A stretch of DNA of 64,000 nucleotides from Solimonas thermocellulolyticum (GTDB lineage Bacteria > Pseudomonadota > Gammaproteobacteria > Nevskiales > Nevskiaceae), in the NCBI RefSeq assembly GCF_040327995.1, contig NZ_JBEPIJ010000008.1:62001-126000 (forward strand). Direction: 5' to 3'. Shown here piece after piece: positions 18,871 through 28,766 of this stretch (position 1 is its first letter; each line of letters begins with the position of its first letter). A program made the position numbers and the translations under genes. The notes beneath the pieces are model-generated. The model saw only the letters and a list, made by a program, of their open reading frames with translations, was not told the DNA's origin and searched no databases.

Positions 18871-19506
18871 ATGCGCCTCGTTTTGGCCGATTCCCGAACG
18901 CTCGTCCTCGCCGGGTTCAAGCGGCTGATCGCCGAATACACCGACGCCAGCGTGGTCGGCGAGGCCCGCGACGGTCAGTCGCTGCTGGAGCTGGTCGGTC
19001 GCTTGCGCCCGGACGCCGTGCTCACCGAAATCGACCTGCCGAAGATCAGCGGCCTCGAAGCCCTGGTGCAGATCCACCGGCATTACCCGGAAGTCGCGGT
19101 CCTGATCCTGACCGGATTGACCGACGGCCAGCACGTGCGCGCAGCCCTGCGCGCCGGCGCCGCCGGCTTTCTCGACAAGGACGCAGAGCCGATCGAGCTC
19201 GGTCTTGCGCTGCGTGCGGTGCAGCGCCGCCAGATCTATCTCAGCCCGTCGATCTCGCACGCCGCGGTGGAGCGTCGCAACGGTCCTCTGGTCGAGGATC
19301 GCGTGAGCCTGACGCCTCGGCAGCGCCAGGTGTTGCAGCTCATCGGCCGCGGCAAGTCCACCAAGGAGATCGCGAGCCTGATGGGGGTGAGCGTCAAGAC
19401 CGTGGAAACACATCGCGCGCGCATGATGAATGCGCTCGGCCTCTACGGTACCAATGCGCTGATGCGCTACGCGATCCGCACCGGACTCGACTACGCCCAC
19501 GTCTGA
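18871..19506 (+). CDS. NarL/LuxR-type regulator with an atypical receiver
   Basis: A 211-residue two-domain regulator. The receiver (1-118) ends in the usual GFLDKD lysine region, and the LuxR helix-turn-helix (about 146-205) is intact: LTPRQRQVLQLIGRGKSTKEIA and VKTVETHRARMMNAL. At the phosphoacceptor position the sequence is PDAVLTEIDLP, so Glu53 replaces Asp. The paired acidic residues near the start are D7-S8 rather than Asp-Asp. It is probably phosphorylation-independent. It lies just before rpoN and may regulate it. Confidence 0.88.
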   Translation: MRLVLADSRTLVLAGFKRLIAEYTDASVVGEARDGQSLLELVGRLRPDAVLTEIDLPKISGLEALVQIHRHYPEVAVLILTGLTDGQHVRAALRAGAAGFLDKDAEPIELGLALRAVQRRQIYLSPSISHAAVERRNGPLVEDRVSLTPRQRQVLQLIGRGKSTKEIASLMGVSVKTVETHRARMMNALGLYGTNALMRYAIRTGLDYAHV

Positions 19507-19534
19507 GCCCGTACCGGCGGAATTCCGACGCAGC

Positions 19535-19560
19535 TAAGGGAATCCCTTACAAATCGTAAG
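19535..19560. promoter_or_regulatory. Two overlapping palindromes upstream of rpoN
   Basis: TAAGGGA-A-TCCCTTA (19535-19549) and CTTAC-AAATC-GTAAG (19546-19560) are both perfect inverted repeats sharing four bases. They lie between the NarL-type regulator stop and the rpoN start (19644). The size and AT-rich centres are compatible with an operator for a dimeric LuxR-type protein; a weak attenuator is an alternative. Confidence 0.4.
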
Positions 19561-19643
19561 GAAAATCTTGCTTTGGTTGGCGCCACCGTTTCGCCATGCT
19601 GACGGCACACCGATCGGCATGGCAAGACGAGGAGACAAGGCGC

Positions 19644-21092
19644 ATGAAACCGCACCTGCAGATGAAGACGGCGCAATCCTTGGCGATGACGCCGCACTTG
19701 TTGCAGTCGATCCGCCTGCTGCAACTGACGTCGCTGGAACTCGAACAGGAATTGCGCGCGGCGCTGGCGCGCAACGTCATGCTCGAAGCGGTCGAGGACG
19801 AGGAGCCCGAACCCGAACCGGCCGCAGTGGCGCAGACGGACACCGACGGATTCGCGCCGGTGTCCGGCGCTGACGTCGGCGCCATCGCGCGCGTGGACGC
19901 CGACTTCGACTGGTCCAGTCGCGAATCCTGGTCCGGCGGTGAACCGGTGGACGAGGACGGCGAGCCCTGGGAGGCACGCATCGGCCAGCCGCGGACCACC
20001 GACGCGCGCGTGGCAGCGATCGAGCAGCTGCGTCTGATGGTGCTCGACCCGCGGCAGGCGCAACTGACGCTCACCATCGTCGATGCCGTCGACGACAATG
20101 GCTATCTGCGTCAGCCGCTGGAGGGCATCGCCCTCGAATCCGGACTCGACCCGGAGCCGACGCCGGCCGAGGTGGAGGCCGCGCTGCGGCTGGTGCAATC
20201 CGTGGAGCCTTGCGGCTTCGCCGCCCGCGACTTGCGCGAATGCCTGCATTTGCAACTGGCGTCACGGCCTGCCGACGCGCCGGGACTCGCGCTGGCCCGG
20301 CGCATCGTCGACGAATGCCTCGAAGCCATCGCCGAACGCGACTTCGATGGACTGTGCGCGCGCTACGGCGTCGATCGTGTCGAGCTGCATGCCGCGCTCG
20401 ATCTGATCCTCTCGCTCGATCCCAAGCCGGGCGCGGCCTGCGCCGCCGATGCCGAAGCCGTGGTGCCCGACCTGATCGTCAGTGGATCGGTGGGGGCCTG
20501 GAAGGTCGAGCTCAACGCCGAGCGCCTGCCGCGTGTGCGCGTGAACGCGCTGTACGAACGGGCGCTGACCGTGCACGCGCACCGTGCCCTGCGCGAGCAA
20601 TTGCAGGAAGCGCGCTGGCTGGTGCGCGGCATCGAGATGCGCCACGACACGCTGTTGCGCACCGCTCGCGCGATCTTCGAGCGGCAGACGGCCTTCCTCG
20701 AACGGGGCGAGACGGGCATGGCACCGCTGACCTTGCGCGAGATCGCCGAGGCGATCGGCATGCACGAGTCCACGGTCTGCCGTGTGACCAGCAACAAGTG
20801 GGTGCAGACGCCGTGGGGGGTCTACGAGCTCAAGGCTTTCTTCCCGTCGCAGATCGCGATGCGTCAGGGCGACACCTCCGGCACCGCGGTCAAGGCGATG
20901 ATCCGGCGCATCGTCGACGGCGAGAATCCACACTCGCCGCTCGCCGATGGCGACATCATGGCGATCCTCGCGCGCAAGGGCATCCATATCGCCCGACGCA
21001 CGGTCGCCAAGTACCGCGAGGCGATGAACATCCCGTCCGCCAAGGAACGGACGCCGGTCGTCGGTCCGCGTCGCGCAGGCTTGCGCATCTGA
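19644..21092 (+). CDS. rpoN: RNA polymerase sigma-54 factor RpoN
   Basis: A 482-residue sigma factor. The N-terminal activator-interacting region starts MKPHLQMKTAQSLAMTPHL. The acidic region II (about 50-120) is followed by the core-binding domain, and the C-terminal RpoN box ARRTVAKYRE is intact. GAGGAGA lies about 10 nt before the ATG at 19644, preferred over an upstream in-frame ATG. Location within a flagellar cluster suggests a second, flagellar rpoN as in Xanthomonadaceae; whether another copy exists is not visible here. Confidence 0.95.
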   Translation: MKPHLQMKTAQSLAMTPHLLQSIRLLQLTSLELEQELRAALARNVMLEAVEDEEPEPEPAAVAQTDTDGFAPVSGADVGAIARVDADFDWSSRESWSGGEPVDEDGEPWEARIGQPRTTDARVAAIEQLRLMVLDPRQAQLTLTIVDAVDDNGYLRQPLEGIALESGLDPEPTPAEVEAALRLVQSVEPCGFAARDLRECLHLQLASRPADAPGLALARRIVDECLEAIAERDFDGLCARYGVDRVELHAALDLILSLDPKPGAACAADAEAVVPDLIVSGSVGAWKVELNAERLPRVRVNALYERALTVHAHRALREQLQEARWLVRGIEMRHDTLLRTARAIFERQTAFLERGETGMAPLTLREIAEAIGMHESTVCRVTSNKWVQTPWGVYELKAFFPSQIAMRQGDTSGTAVKAMIRRIVDGENPHSPLADGDIMAILARKGIHIARRTVAKYREAMNIPSAKERTPVVGPRRAGLRI

Positions 21093-21198
21093 CGTACAAC
21101 CGTCTCCGGCGACCAGGAGCGGTTGCCGGCCTCAAACGATTCGAGCAGCGGTGCGACAGGGAGTCCTCGGCTGCGTGTCACGCGCAAGGAGTCATGCC

Positions 21199-22653
<1,455 letters not shown>

Positions 22654-22678
22654 GCGGCCGAGCGGATACGATGCGCCG

Positions 22679-23215
22679 ATGCGCGCGTCGATCCGAGCCT
22701 CATTGTTGCCGATCGTCCTCATGGCGTCGCTCACGGCGAGCGGCGCGGCGTGTGCGCTGGCGATCGGCGTTAAGCCGCCGCAGGCGCTGGGCCGAAGCGC
22801 GGACGCGCGCGTGCTGTGTACCGCCGATCACCTCGGACGTGTCCTGGTGGTGACCTTCTGGGCGAGCTGGTGCGCGCCGTGCCTTTCCGAGATGCGCGCG
22901 CTCGAAAGTCTGCAACGGCAGGCCGCTGGCCGGCTCGCGGTGGTGGCGGTGAACATCGAGGATCGTCGCCGCTTTCTTGCGCTGCATCGCGCACAGTCCG
23001 GGGATTTGTCTCTGACGCTCTCGCACGACGACGATGGGCGCGTGCGCGAGGCCTGGGGCGTAGGGCCCATTCCGCACACCTTCCTGATCGACCACGAAGG
23101 GCGGCTGGCTGGCGAATATCGCGGCTACGACGATGCGTTCATTCCGGTGCTGGTCGATCGCATCCGTGAGTTGTTGCGGCGCCGCGCCGCAAACGCCGCC
23201 GCGTCGGCGTCCTGA
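22679..23215 (+). CDS. TlpA-like thioredoxin-fold protein within the flagellar cluster
   Basis: A 178-residue envelope protein. A signal peptide covers about residues 1-28. WASWCAPC near residue 62 is the redox pair, and GPIPHTFLIDHEG has the cis-Pro turn. It lies 25 nt after fleQ and before the fliE promoter, the place where fleSR sits in Pseudomonas. It may handle disulfides in a secreted flagellar part (FlgI is a candidate in general, since DsbA oxidises it), but this is inference. Confidence 0.83.
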   Translation: MRASIRASLLPIVLMASLTASGAACALAIGVKPPQALGRSADARVLCTADHLGRVLVVTFWASWCAPCLSEMRALESLQRQAAGRLAVVAVNIEDRRRFLALHRAQSGDLSLTLSHDDDGRVREAWGVGPIPHTFLIDHEGRLAGEYRGYDDAFIPVLVDRIRELLRRRAANAAASAS

Positions 23216-23236
23216 CGCGCGAGGTACACCGGCGGC

Positions 23237-23252
23237 GGGAACGAAACTTGCT
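23237..23252 (+). promoter_or_regulatory. Sigma-54 promoter of fliE
   Basis: GG (23238-23239) and GC (23250-23251) are spaced by exactly 10 nt in a GGAACGAAACTTGCT context, matching the -24/-12 consensus. It lies 36 nt before the fliE ATG. GGGAAC (23237-23242) and GTTCCC (23266-23271) also form an inverted repeat around it. Confidence 0.82.
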
Positions 23253-23287
23253 CCGCTGAGCGCAGGTTCCCGACGTGGTACAGGCGC

Positions 23288-23614
23288 ATGAGCCAGATCG
23301 AGGTGAGTCGCGTGCTGGCGCAGATCCGCGCGCTGCAGCAGCAGGCCGCGGTCAAGCCGGCCGTCCGCGAGGCGGGCGCCTTTGCGGCGCCGGTGAGCTT
23401 CCCGTCGCTGCTCAAGGAGGCGATCGCACAGGTGAATGCGAGTCAGCAGGCCAGTGCGCGGCTGCAAGAGGCGTTCGCGCGTGGCGATCGCAGCGTCGAG
23501 CTGGCCGACGTGATGCTCGCATCGGCCAAATCGCAGGTGAACTTTCGCGCGATGACCGAGGTGCGCAACCGCCTGGTGGCGGCGTACCAGGACATCATGA
23601 ACATGCCGATCTGA
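23288..23614 (+). CDS. fliE: Flagellar hook-basal body protein FliE
   Basis: A 108-residue protein with the FliE core SFPSLLKEAIAQVNASQQAS and the C-terminal EVRNRLVAAYQDIMNMPI. It joins the MS ring to the rod and is exported by the flagellar apparatus. It is the first gene of fliEFGHIJK, directed by the sigma-54 promoter just upstream. Confidence 0.95.
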   Translation: MSQIEVSRVLAQIRALQQQAAVKPAVREAGAFAAPVSFPSLLKEAIAQVNASQQASARLQEAFARGDRSVELADVMLASAKSQVNFRAMTEVRNRLVAAYQDIMNMPI

Positions 23615-23629
23615 GACGAGCGCTGATCG

Positions 23630-25252
23630 ATGACAGGGACTCGGACGGCTCTGGTGGACGTTCGCCAGCTCGGCGACTCGCCGGCGCTGCGTCAGCTCGT
23701 GCTGCTGGGCAGCATCGCGCTCGCGGTGGCGCTCGGGCTGTGGGTGTTCCGTTGGTCGCAGCAGCCAGCTTACGCGCCACTGTACAGCGGCCTCACCGAC
23801 CGCGACGCGGCGGACGTGGCCGAGGCCCTGCGCGAAGGCGGCATCGAGTTTCGCTTCCACAACGGTGCCGTGCTCGTGCCGCAAGCGCAGGTCGATCAGG
23901 CACGGCTGCGGCTGGCGGCACGAGGTTTGCCCCGCAGCGGGGGCGTCGGTTTCGAGATGATGCAGCAGGACCAAGGCTTCGGCACCAGCCAGTTCATCGA
24001 GAGCGCGCGCTACCAGCACGCGCTCGAAACCGAGCTGGCACGGACCATCAGCGCCCTGCAACCGGTGCGTGCCGCGCGCGTGCACTTGGCGATCCCCAAG
24101 CCGTCGGCGTTCGCGCGCAACGGCGGCACGCCGAGCGCATCGGTGTTGGTCGACCTGCACGCCGGACGCACGCTGGAGCAGAACCAGGTGGCGTCGATCG
24201 TGTACCTGGTGGCATCGAGCGTCGCCGGCATGCCGGTGAGCGCGGTGGCGGTGATCGATCAGTACGGACGCCTGCTCAGCCAGAACGACGGCGACGGTGC
24301 CGCTGCGCCGAGTGCCGCCCAGCTCGAACACACGCGGCGCATCGAGAGCGATTACGTACGCCGCATCAACGAGCTCTTGCTGCCGATGCTCGGCCCCGGA
24401 CGCGTCAGCGCGCAGGTCACGGCCAGCGTCGATTACGCGGTCACCGAGGAAGCGCGCGAGACCTACACCCCGGATCCGGCGAAGGTGCGCAGCGAGCAGA
24501 TTTCCGAGAACTCGCGCCGTGGCGCGGCATCCGCGGTCGGGGTGCCCGGTGCGGTCAGCAACCAGCCGCCGCAGGAACAGGCCGCGGTGCCGCTCAACGC
24601 GCCCGCGAATGGCGAGGAGGTGCAGAACCTGTCGCGCGAGACGGTGCGCAACTACGAGCTCGACCGCACCCTGAGTCACACGCGCCAGGCCAGCGGCCGC
24701 GTGCAGCGCCTGTCGGTGGCCGTGCTGGTGGACTACGTGCCGCGGCCCAAGCCCGGCGGCGCGCCGGACGAGATCGAGCTTTCGCCGCTGACCGAGGCCG
24801 AGCTGGCCAAGGTCGAGGCGCTGGTGCGCGAAGCCGTCGGTTTCGACGCCGAGCGCGGCGACTCGGTCAGCGTGCAGAACGCGCCATTCATCCGGGACGG
24901 CATCGAGGCGCCGCAAGCGCCGCCGTTGTGGCAACGCCCGGAGCTGCGCGAGCTGGCGCGCCAGGCTGGTGGCGCGCTGCTGGTCCTGGTCCTGATCCTG
25001 TTCGTGCTGCGCCCGACGCTGCGCCAGTTGCTGGCGACGCCGCTGCGTGCGAGCCCGCCGGCGGCGCTCGCGCAGGGCGACGAGGCACAGCGTGCCGTCG
25101 CCGACGATCGCGTCGCGCTGTCCGCCGAGTCGGCCGCACTGCCGGCGCTGGCCTACGAGAACAAGCTGCAGACCGCGCGCGCCGCCGTCGCGCAGGATCC
25201 CAAGCGGGTCGCGCAGGTCATCAAGAACTGGGTGGGGCAGGAAGGCGGATGA
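23630..25252 (+). CDS. fliF: Flagellar MS-ring protein FliF
   Basis: A 540-residue membrane ring protein. Two membrane segments lie at about 22-42 and 445-465, with the YscJ/FliF ring-building domains between them. The C-terminal AQVIKNWVGQ is the FliG-binding tail. The stop overlaps the fliG start (ATGA). Confidence 0.96.
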   Translation: MTGTRTALVDVRQLGDSPALRQLVLLGSIALAVALGLWVFRWSQQPAYAPLYSGLTDRDAADVAEALREGGIEFRFHNGAVLVPQAQVDQARLRLAARGLPRSGGVGFEMMQQDQGFGTSQFIESARYQHALETELARTISALQPVRAARVHLAIPKPSAFARNGGTPSASVLVDLHAGRTLEQNQVASIVYLVASSVAGMPVSAVAVIDQYGRLLSQNDGDGAAAPSAAQLEHTRRIESDYVRRINELLLPMLGPGRVSAQVTASVDYAVTEEARETYTPDPAKVRSEQISENSRRGAASAVGVPGAVSNQPPQEQAAVPLNAPANGEEVQNLSRETVRNYELDRTLSHTRQASGRVQRLSVAVLVDYVPRPKPGGAPDEIELSPLTEAELAKVEALVREAVGFDAERGDSVSVQNAPFIRDGIEAPQAPPLWQRPELRELARQAGGALLVLVLILFVLRPTLRQLLATPLRASPPAALAQGDEAQRAVADDRVALSAESAALPALAYENKLQTARAAVAQDPKRVAQVIKNWVGQEGG

Positions 25253-26265
25253 GCGCAACGCAGACCAAGGCGACCGAGATCAGCGGCGTGGAACGCGCCG
25301 CGATCCTGTTGATGTCGCTCGGTGAAACCGAGGCGGCCGAGGTGCTCAAGCACATGGGCGCCAAGGACGTGCAGAAGCTCGGCGCGGCGATGGCGACGCT
25401 GTCGAACGTCTCGCGCGAACGCGCGACCGAGGTCGTCGATGCGTTCATCGCCGAGCTCGATTCGCAGACCTCGCTGGGCGTCGGCGCCGACGACTACGTG
25501 CGCCGCGTGCTGGTCGGCGCGCTCGGCCAGGACAAGGCCTCCGGGCTGATCGACCGCATCCTGCTCGGCCGCAACAGCAAGGGCCTGGAAGCCCTCAAGT
25601 GGATGGAGACGCGCGCAGTGGCCGACATCGTGCGCAACGAGCATCCGCAGATCGTCGCCATCGTGCTGTCCTATCTCGATCCCGACCAGGCCGCGGACGT
25701 GCTCGGTCAACTGCCGGACCGCATGAAGAGCGACGTTTTGATGCGCATCGCAAGACTCGATGGCATTCAGCCGGCGGCGCTGCGCGAGCTCGACGAAATC
25801 ATGGAGAAGCAGTTCACCGGCGGCAACAACCTCAAGGCTTCGAGCGTCGGCGGCGTGAAAGTCGCGGCGACGATCCTCAATCTGATGGACTCCTCGGAGG
25901 AGCAGGCGATCATCGGCCGCATCGGCGAGCTGGATCAGGAGTTGTCGCAGCGCATCCAGGATTTGATGTTCGTCTTCGACGATCTCGCCGATGTCGACGA
26001 CCGCAGCGTGCAGACGCTGCTGCGCGACGTCGGCAGCGAGACGCTGGGGCTCGCGCTCAAGGGCGCGGACCCGCGTGTGCGCGACAAGATCCTGCGCAAC
26101 ATGTCCAAGCGCGCCGCGGAGATGCTGGTCGAGGACATGGAGGCCAGGGGCCCGGCCAAGCTCTCCGACGTCGAGGCGGCGCAGAAGGAGATCCTGGCGA
26201 TCGCACGCCGGCTCGCGGATGCCGGCACCATCGTCATCGGCGGCAAGGGCGAGGCCTTCGTATGA
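25249..26265 (+). CDS. fliG: Flagellar motor switch protein FliG
   Basis: A 338-residue rotor protein. ISGVERAAILLMSLGE opens the FliF-binding N-terminal domain; EHPQIVAIVLSYLDPDQAA is in the middle domain, and the C-terminal torque domain is complete. The start at 25249 overlaps the fliF stop. There is an 83-nt gap before fliH, unusual in this otherwise overlapping operon. Confidence 0.96.
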   Translation: MSATQTKATEISGVERAAILLMSLGETEAAEVLKHMGAKDVQKLGAAMATLSNVSRERATEVVDAFIAELDSQTSLGVGADDYVRRVLVGALGQDKASGLIDRILLGRNSKGLEALKWMETRAVADIVRNEHPQIVAIVLSYLDPDQAADVLGQLPDRMKSDVLMRIARLDGIQPAALRELDEIMEKQFTGGNNLKASSVGGVKVAATILNLMDSSEEQAIIGRIGELDQELSQRIQDLMFVFDDLADVDDRSVQTLLRDVGSETLGLALKGADPRVRDKILRNMSKRAAEMLVEDMEARGPAKLSDVEAAQKEILAIARRLADAGTIVIGGKGEAFV

Positions 26266-26347
26266 GCGCGACGCGTCGAGCCTGGTTGGGTGCTGGGCTG
26301 CGATCGCGATGCCGTGCGGACGGCTCGTGGTGCGCCGGGGCAGGGCG

Positions 26348-26962
26348 ATGAACGATATCGAGACCACGGCGATACTCCCGGCGGAGACGCTCGCGGATCC
26401 ACCGGTCCGCTGGCAGTTGCCGAACTTCGACACCGTCTCGGCCGAGCCGCCGAGCGCACAGCAGCTCGAATCGATCGAGGCTGCCGCCTATCAGGACGGG
26501 TATCAGCGCGGATATGGCGAGGGCTTCGCCGCCGGCCAGCACGCGGTGCTGCAGCAGGCGCAGCGCCTGCACGCGCTGGTCGAGCACATCATGCGCCCGC
26601 TCGCGCATCTGGACGAGGAGGTCGAGCGTGCGCTGGTCGATCTGGCCAGCGCGATCGCGCGGCGCCTTTTGCGCGACGAGATCAGGGCGGCGCCCGAGCG
26701 CGTCGTCGCACTGGTGCGCGAAGCCCTGTCGGGCCTGCCGCCGCAGTTGCGCAGTCTGCGCCTCTCGGTACATCCGCAGGACGTGACGCTGCTGCGCGAG
26801 CATCTGCAGCCGCCGGGCGATGTCCAAGACTTCTGCATCGTCGCCGATCCGGAGCTTTTGCCGGGCGACTGCCGCGTGGTCACCGAGTCCGCACTGGTCG
26901 ATGCGCGCCTGGATCGGCGCATCCGCGTCATCGCCGAAGCCCTCGCCGGAGACGGCGCGTGA
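26348..26962 (+). CDS. fliH: Flagellar assembly protein FliH
   Basis: A 204-residue regulator of the export ATPase FliI. It has WQLPNFD near residue 20, the GYQRGYGEGFAAG glycine repeats (about 48-60), and the conserved C-terminal FliH/YscL domain with VVTESALVDARLDRRI. The frame is open further upstream; an in-frame ATG at 26309 is an alternative start. Its stop overlaps the fliI GTG start. Confidence 0.9.
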   Translation: MNDIETTAILPAETLADPPVRWQLPNFDTVSAEPPSAQQLESIEAAAYQDGYQRGYGEGFAAGQHAVLQQAQRLHALVEHIMRPLAHLDEEVERALVDLASAIARRLLRDEIRAAPERVVALVREALSGLPPQLRSLRLSVHPQDVTLLREHLQPPGDVQDFCIVADPELLPGDCRVVTESALVDARLDRRIRVIAEALAGDGA

Positions 26963-28326
26963 GCACCTGGGCGCAAGGCAGCAACCAGCGCCTGGCGGCT
27001 CGCTTGCAGGAACAGGCCTCGCGTATCGCCACGTTGCCGAGCGTGCAGGTCGAAGGGCAGTTGCGGCGCGTCGTCGGCCTGACGCTGGAGGCCGTCGGCT
27101 GCCAGTTGCCGATCGGTGCGCGCGCACGCATCGCCAACGCCGACGGCAGCGGCGTCGAGGCCGAGGTCGTCGGCTTTTCCGGCGATCGCATCTATCTGAT
27201 GCCGAGCGGCGACATGCAGGGGCTCACGCCGCATGCGCGGGTGGTGCCGGCGGCGGGACGGCTCGAAATCGGCGTCGGCGGCGCGTTGCTCGGGCGCGTG
27301 CTCGATGCCCAGGGGCGCCCCATCGACGGTCGCGGACGCCTGGCCTGCGACGGACACGTGCGCCTGCACCGCCCGCCGCTCAACCCCCTGGAACGCGCGC
27401 CGATCACGCAGCCGCTCGACGTGGGCGTGCGCGCGATCAATGCGCTGCTCAGCGTCGGTCGCGGCCAGCGGCTCGGCTTGTTCGCTGGCACCGGCGTCGG
27501 CAAGTCGACGCTGCTCGGCATGATGACGCGCTACACCGCCGCTGACGTGATCGTCGTCGGCCTCGTCGGCGAGCGTGGCCGCGAGGTGCGCGACTTCCTC
27601 GATCACGCACTCGGCGCCGAAGGCCTCAAGCGCGCGGTGGTCGTCGCCACGCCGGCCGACCACTCTCCGCTGCTCAGGCTGCGCGCGGCCTACACGGCGA
27701 CGGCCATCGCCGAATACTTCCGCGACCAAGGGCGCCACGTGCTGCTGCTGATGGATTCACTGACGCGCTTTGCCCAGGCGCAGCGCGAGATCGGGCTCGC
27801 CGTCGGCGAGCCGCCGACGACGCGCGGCTATCCGCCGTCGGTGTTCGCGCGTCTGCCGGGGCTGGTCGAACGCGCCGGCAACGGCCCGCCGGGCGGCGGT
27901 TCGATCACCGCCTTCTATACGGTGCTGACCGAGGGCGACGACCCCAGCGATCCCATCGCCGATGCCGCGCGCGGCGTGCTCGACGGTCACATCGTGCTGT
28001 CACGCGCGATCGCAGAGTCCGGACTGTATCCGGCAATCGACATCGAGGCCTCGATCTCGCGCGTGATGGATGCCGTCGTCCCCGTCGCGCACGTCGAGCG
28101 CGCACGCCAGTTGCGCACGCTGGTGTCGGCCTACCAGCGCAACCGCGACCTGATCCACATCGGCGCCTACCAAAAGGGTGCCGATCCGCGCGTCGATGCC
28201 GCGATCGCGCGCTGGCCGCAGATCGAGGAGTTCCTGCGCCAGAGCATCGACCGCGCGGCGAGTTTCACCGACAGCGCCCATGCGCTGGCGGCCCTGCTCA
28301 CGCGGTCCACCGGAGATCGCCCATGA
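26959..28326 (+). CDS. fliI: Flagellum-specific ATPase FliI
   Basis: A 455-residue F1-like ATPase that energises export. Walker A is AGTGVGKSTLLG, the catalytic region is VGERGREV, and MDSLTRFAQAQREIGLAVGEPP is typical of FliI. It begins with GTG overlapping the fliH stop, and its own stop overlaps fliJ. Confidence 0.96.
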   Translation: MSTWAQGSNQRLAARLQEQASRIATLPSVQVEGQLRRVVGLTLEAVGCQLPIGARARIANADGSGVEAEVVGFSGDRIYLMPSGDMQGLTPHARVVPAAGRLEIGVGGALLGRVLDAQGRPIDGRGRLACDGHVRLHRPPLNPLERAPITQPLDVGVRAINALLSVGRGQRLGLFAGTGVGKSTLLGMMTRYTAADVIVVGLVGERGREVRDFLDHALGAEGLKRAVVVATPADHSPLLRLRAAYTATAIAEYFRDQGRHVLLLMDSLTRFAQAQREIGLAVGEPPTTRGYPPSVFARLPGLVERAGNGPPGGGSITAFYTVLTEGDDPSDPIADAARGVLDGHIVLSRAIAESGLYPAIDIEASISRVMDAVVPVAHVERARQLRTLVSAYQRNRDLIHIGAYQKGADPRVDAAIARWPQIEEFLRQSIDRAASFTDSAHALAALLTRSTGDRP

Positions 28327-28766
28327 GTCGTGCGATGTCGTCCAGTCGCCTCAGACCGCTGCAGCGGATCGCCGAGTTGCGTGAAGACGAGGCGGCCAAG
28401 CGCCTGCTGGATCAGCGACGCGTGCTCGGCGAGCGCGAGCTGCGGCTGCAGGAGCTGACGCGCTATCTCGCCGAGTACGAGGGTCTGGCCAGCGCCCAAC
28501 ATCCGCGCCTGCTGATGAATCGGCAGGCCTTCATCGAGCGTCTGCGCGAAGCGGTCGCGCTGCAGGCGCAACTGGTCGAACAGGCGCGCAGCCAAGTCGA
28601 GGCGCAGCGTGCCGAGTGGCTGCTCCAGCACCGCGAGGTCGCGACGCTCGATCGGCTCGCCGACTGCTACCGTCGGCGCGAACGCCGCATCGAGGAGCAG
28701 CGCAGCCAGCGTCAGCTCGACGAGTTCGCGCTGGCCCGCTTCGTCGCGGCGGACACGCCGCCGTGA
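28323..28766 (+). CDS. fliJ: Flagellar export chaperone FliJ
   Basis: A 147-residue, nearly all-helical protein with a long coiled coil rich in Arg, Gln and Glu and the start RLRPLQRIAELREDEAAKRL. FliJ links the ATPase ring to FlhA. It overlaps fliI and fliK by 4 nt on each side. Confidence 0.9.
   Translation: MSRAMSSSRLRPLQRIAELREDEAAKRLLDQRRVLGERELRLQELTRYLAEYEGLASAQHPRLLMNRQAFIERLREAVALQAQLVEQARSQVEAQRAEWLLQHREVATLDRLADCYRRRERRIEEQRSQRQLDEFALARFVAADTPP

Noticed and set aside
19575..19600. A TTGGTTGGCGCCACCGTTTCG segment before rpoN as a sigma-54 promoter
   Set aside because: The GG-GC spacing is 12 nt, not 10, so it does not meet the requirement.
22700..25258. An 852-residue open frame on the minus strand across the TlpA-like, fliE and fliF genes
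   Set aside because: It is a mirror frame of GC-rich coding DNA. The plus-strand genes are clearly real, and the product has only low-complexity Arg/His/Gln-rich sequence.
26262..26351. A 29-residue ORF overlapping the fliG stop and fliH start by ATGA junctions
   Set aside because: Its codons show only background third-position GC and no known motif. The better coding frame of this gap is that of fliH, which may start upstream at 26309.
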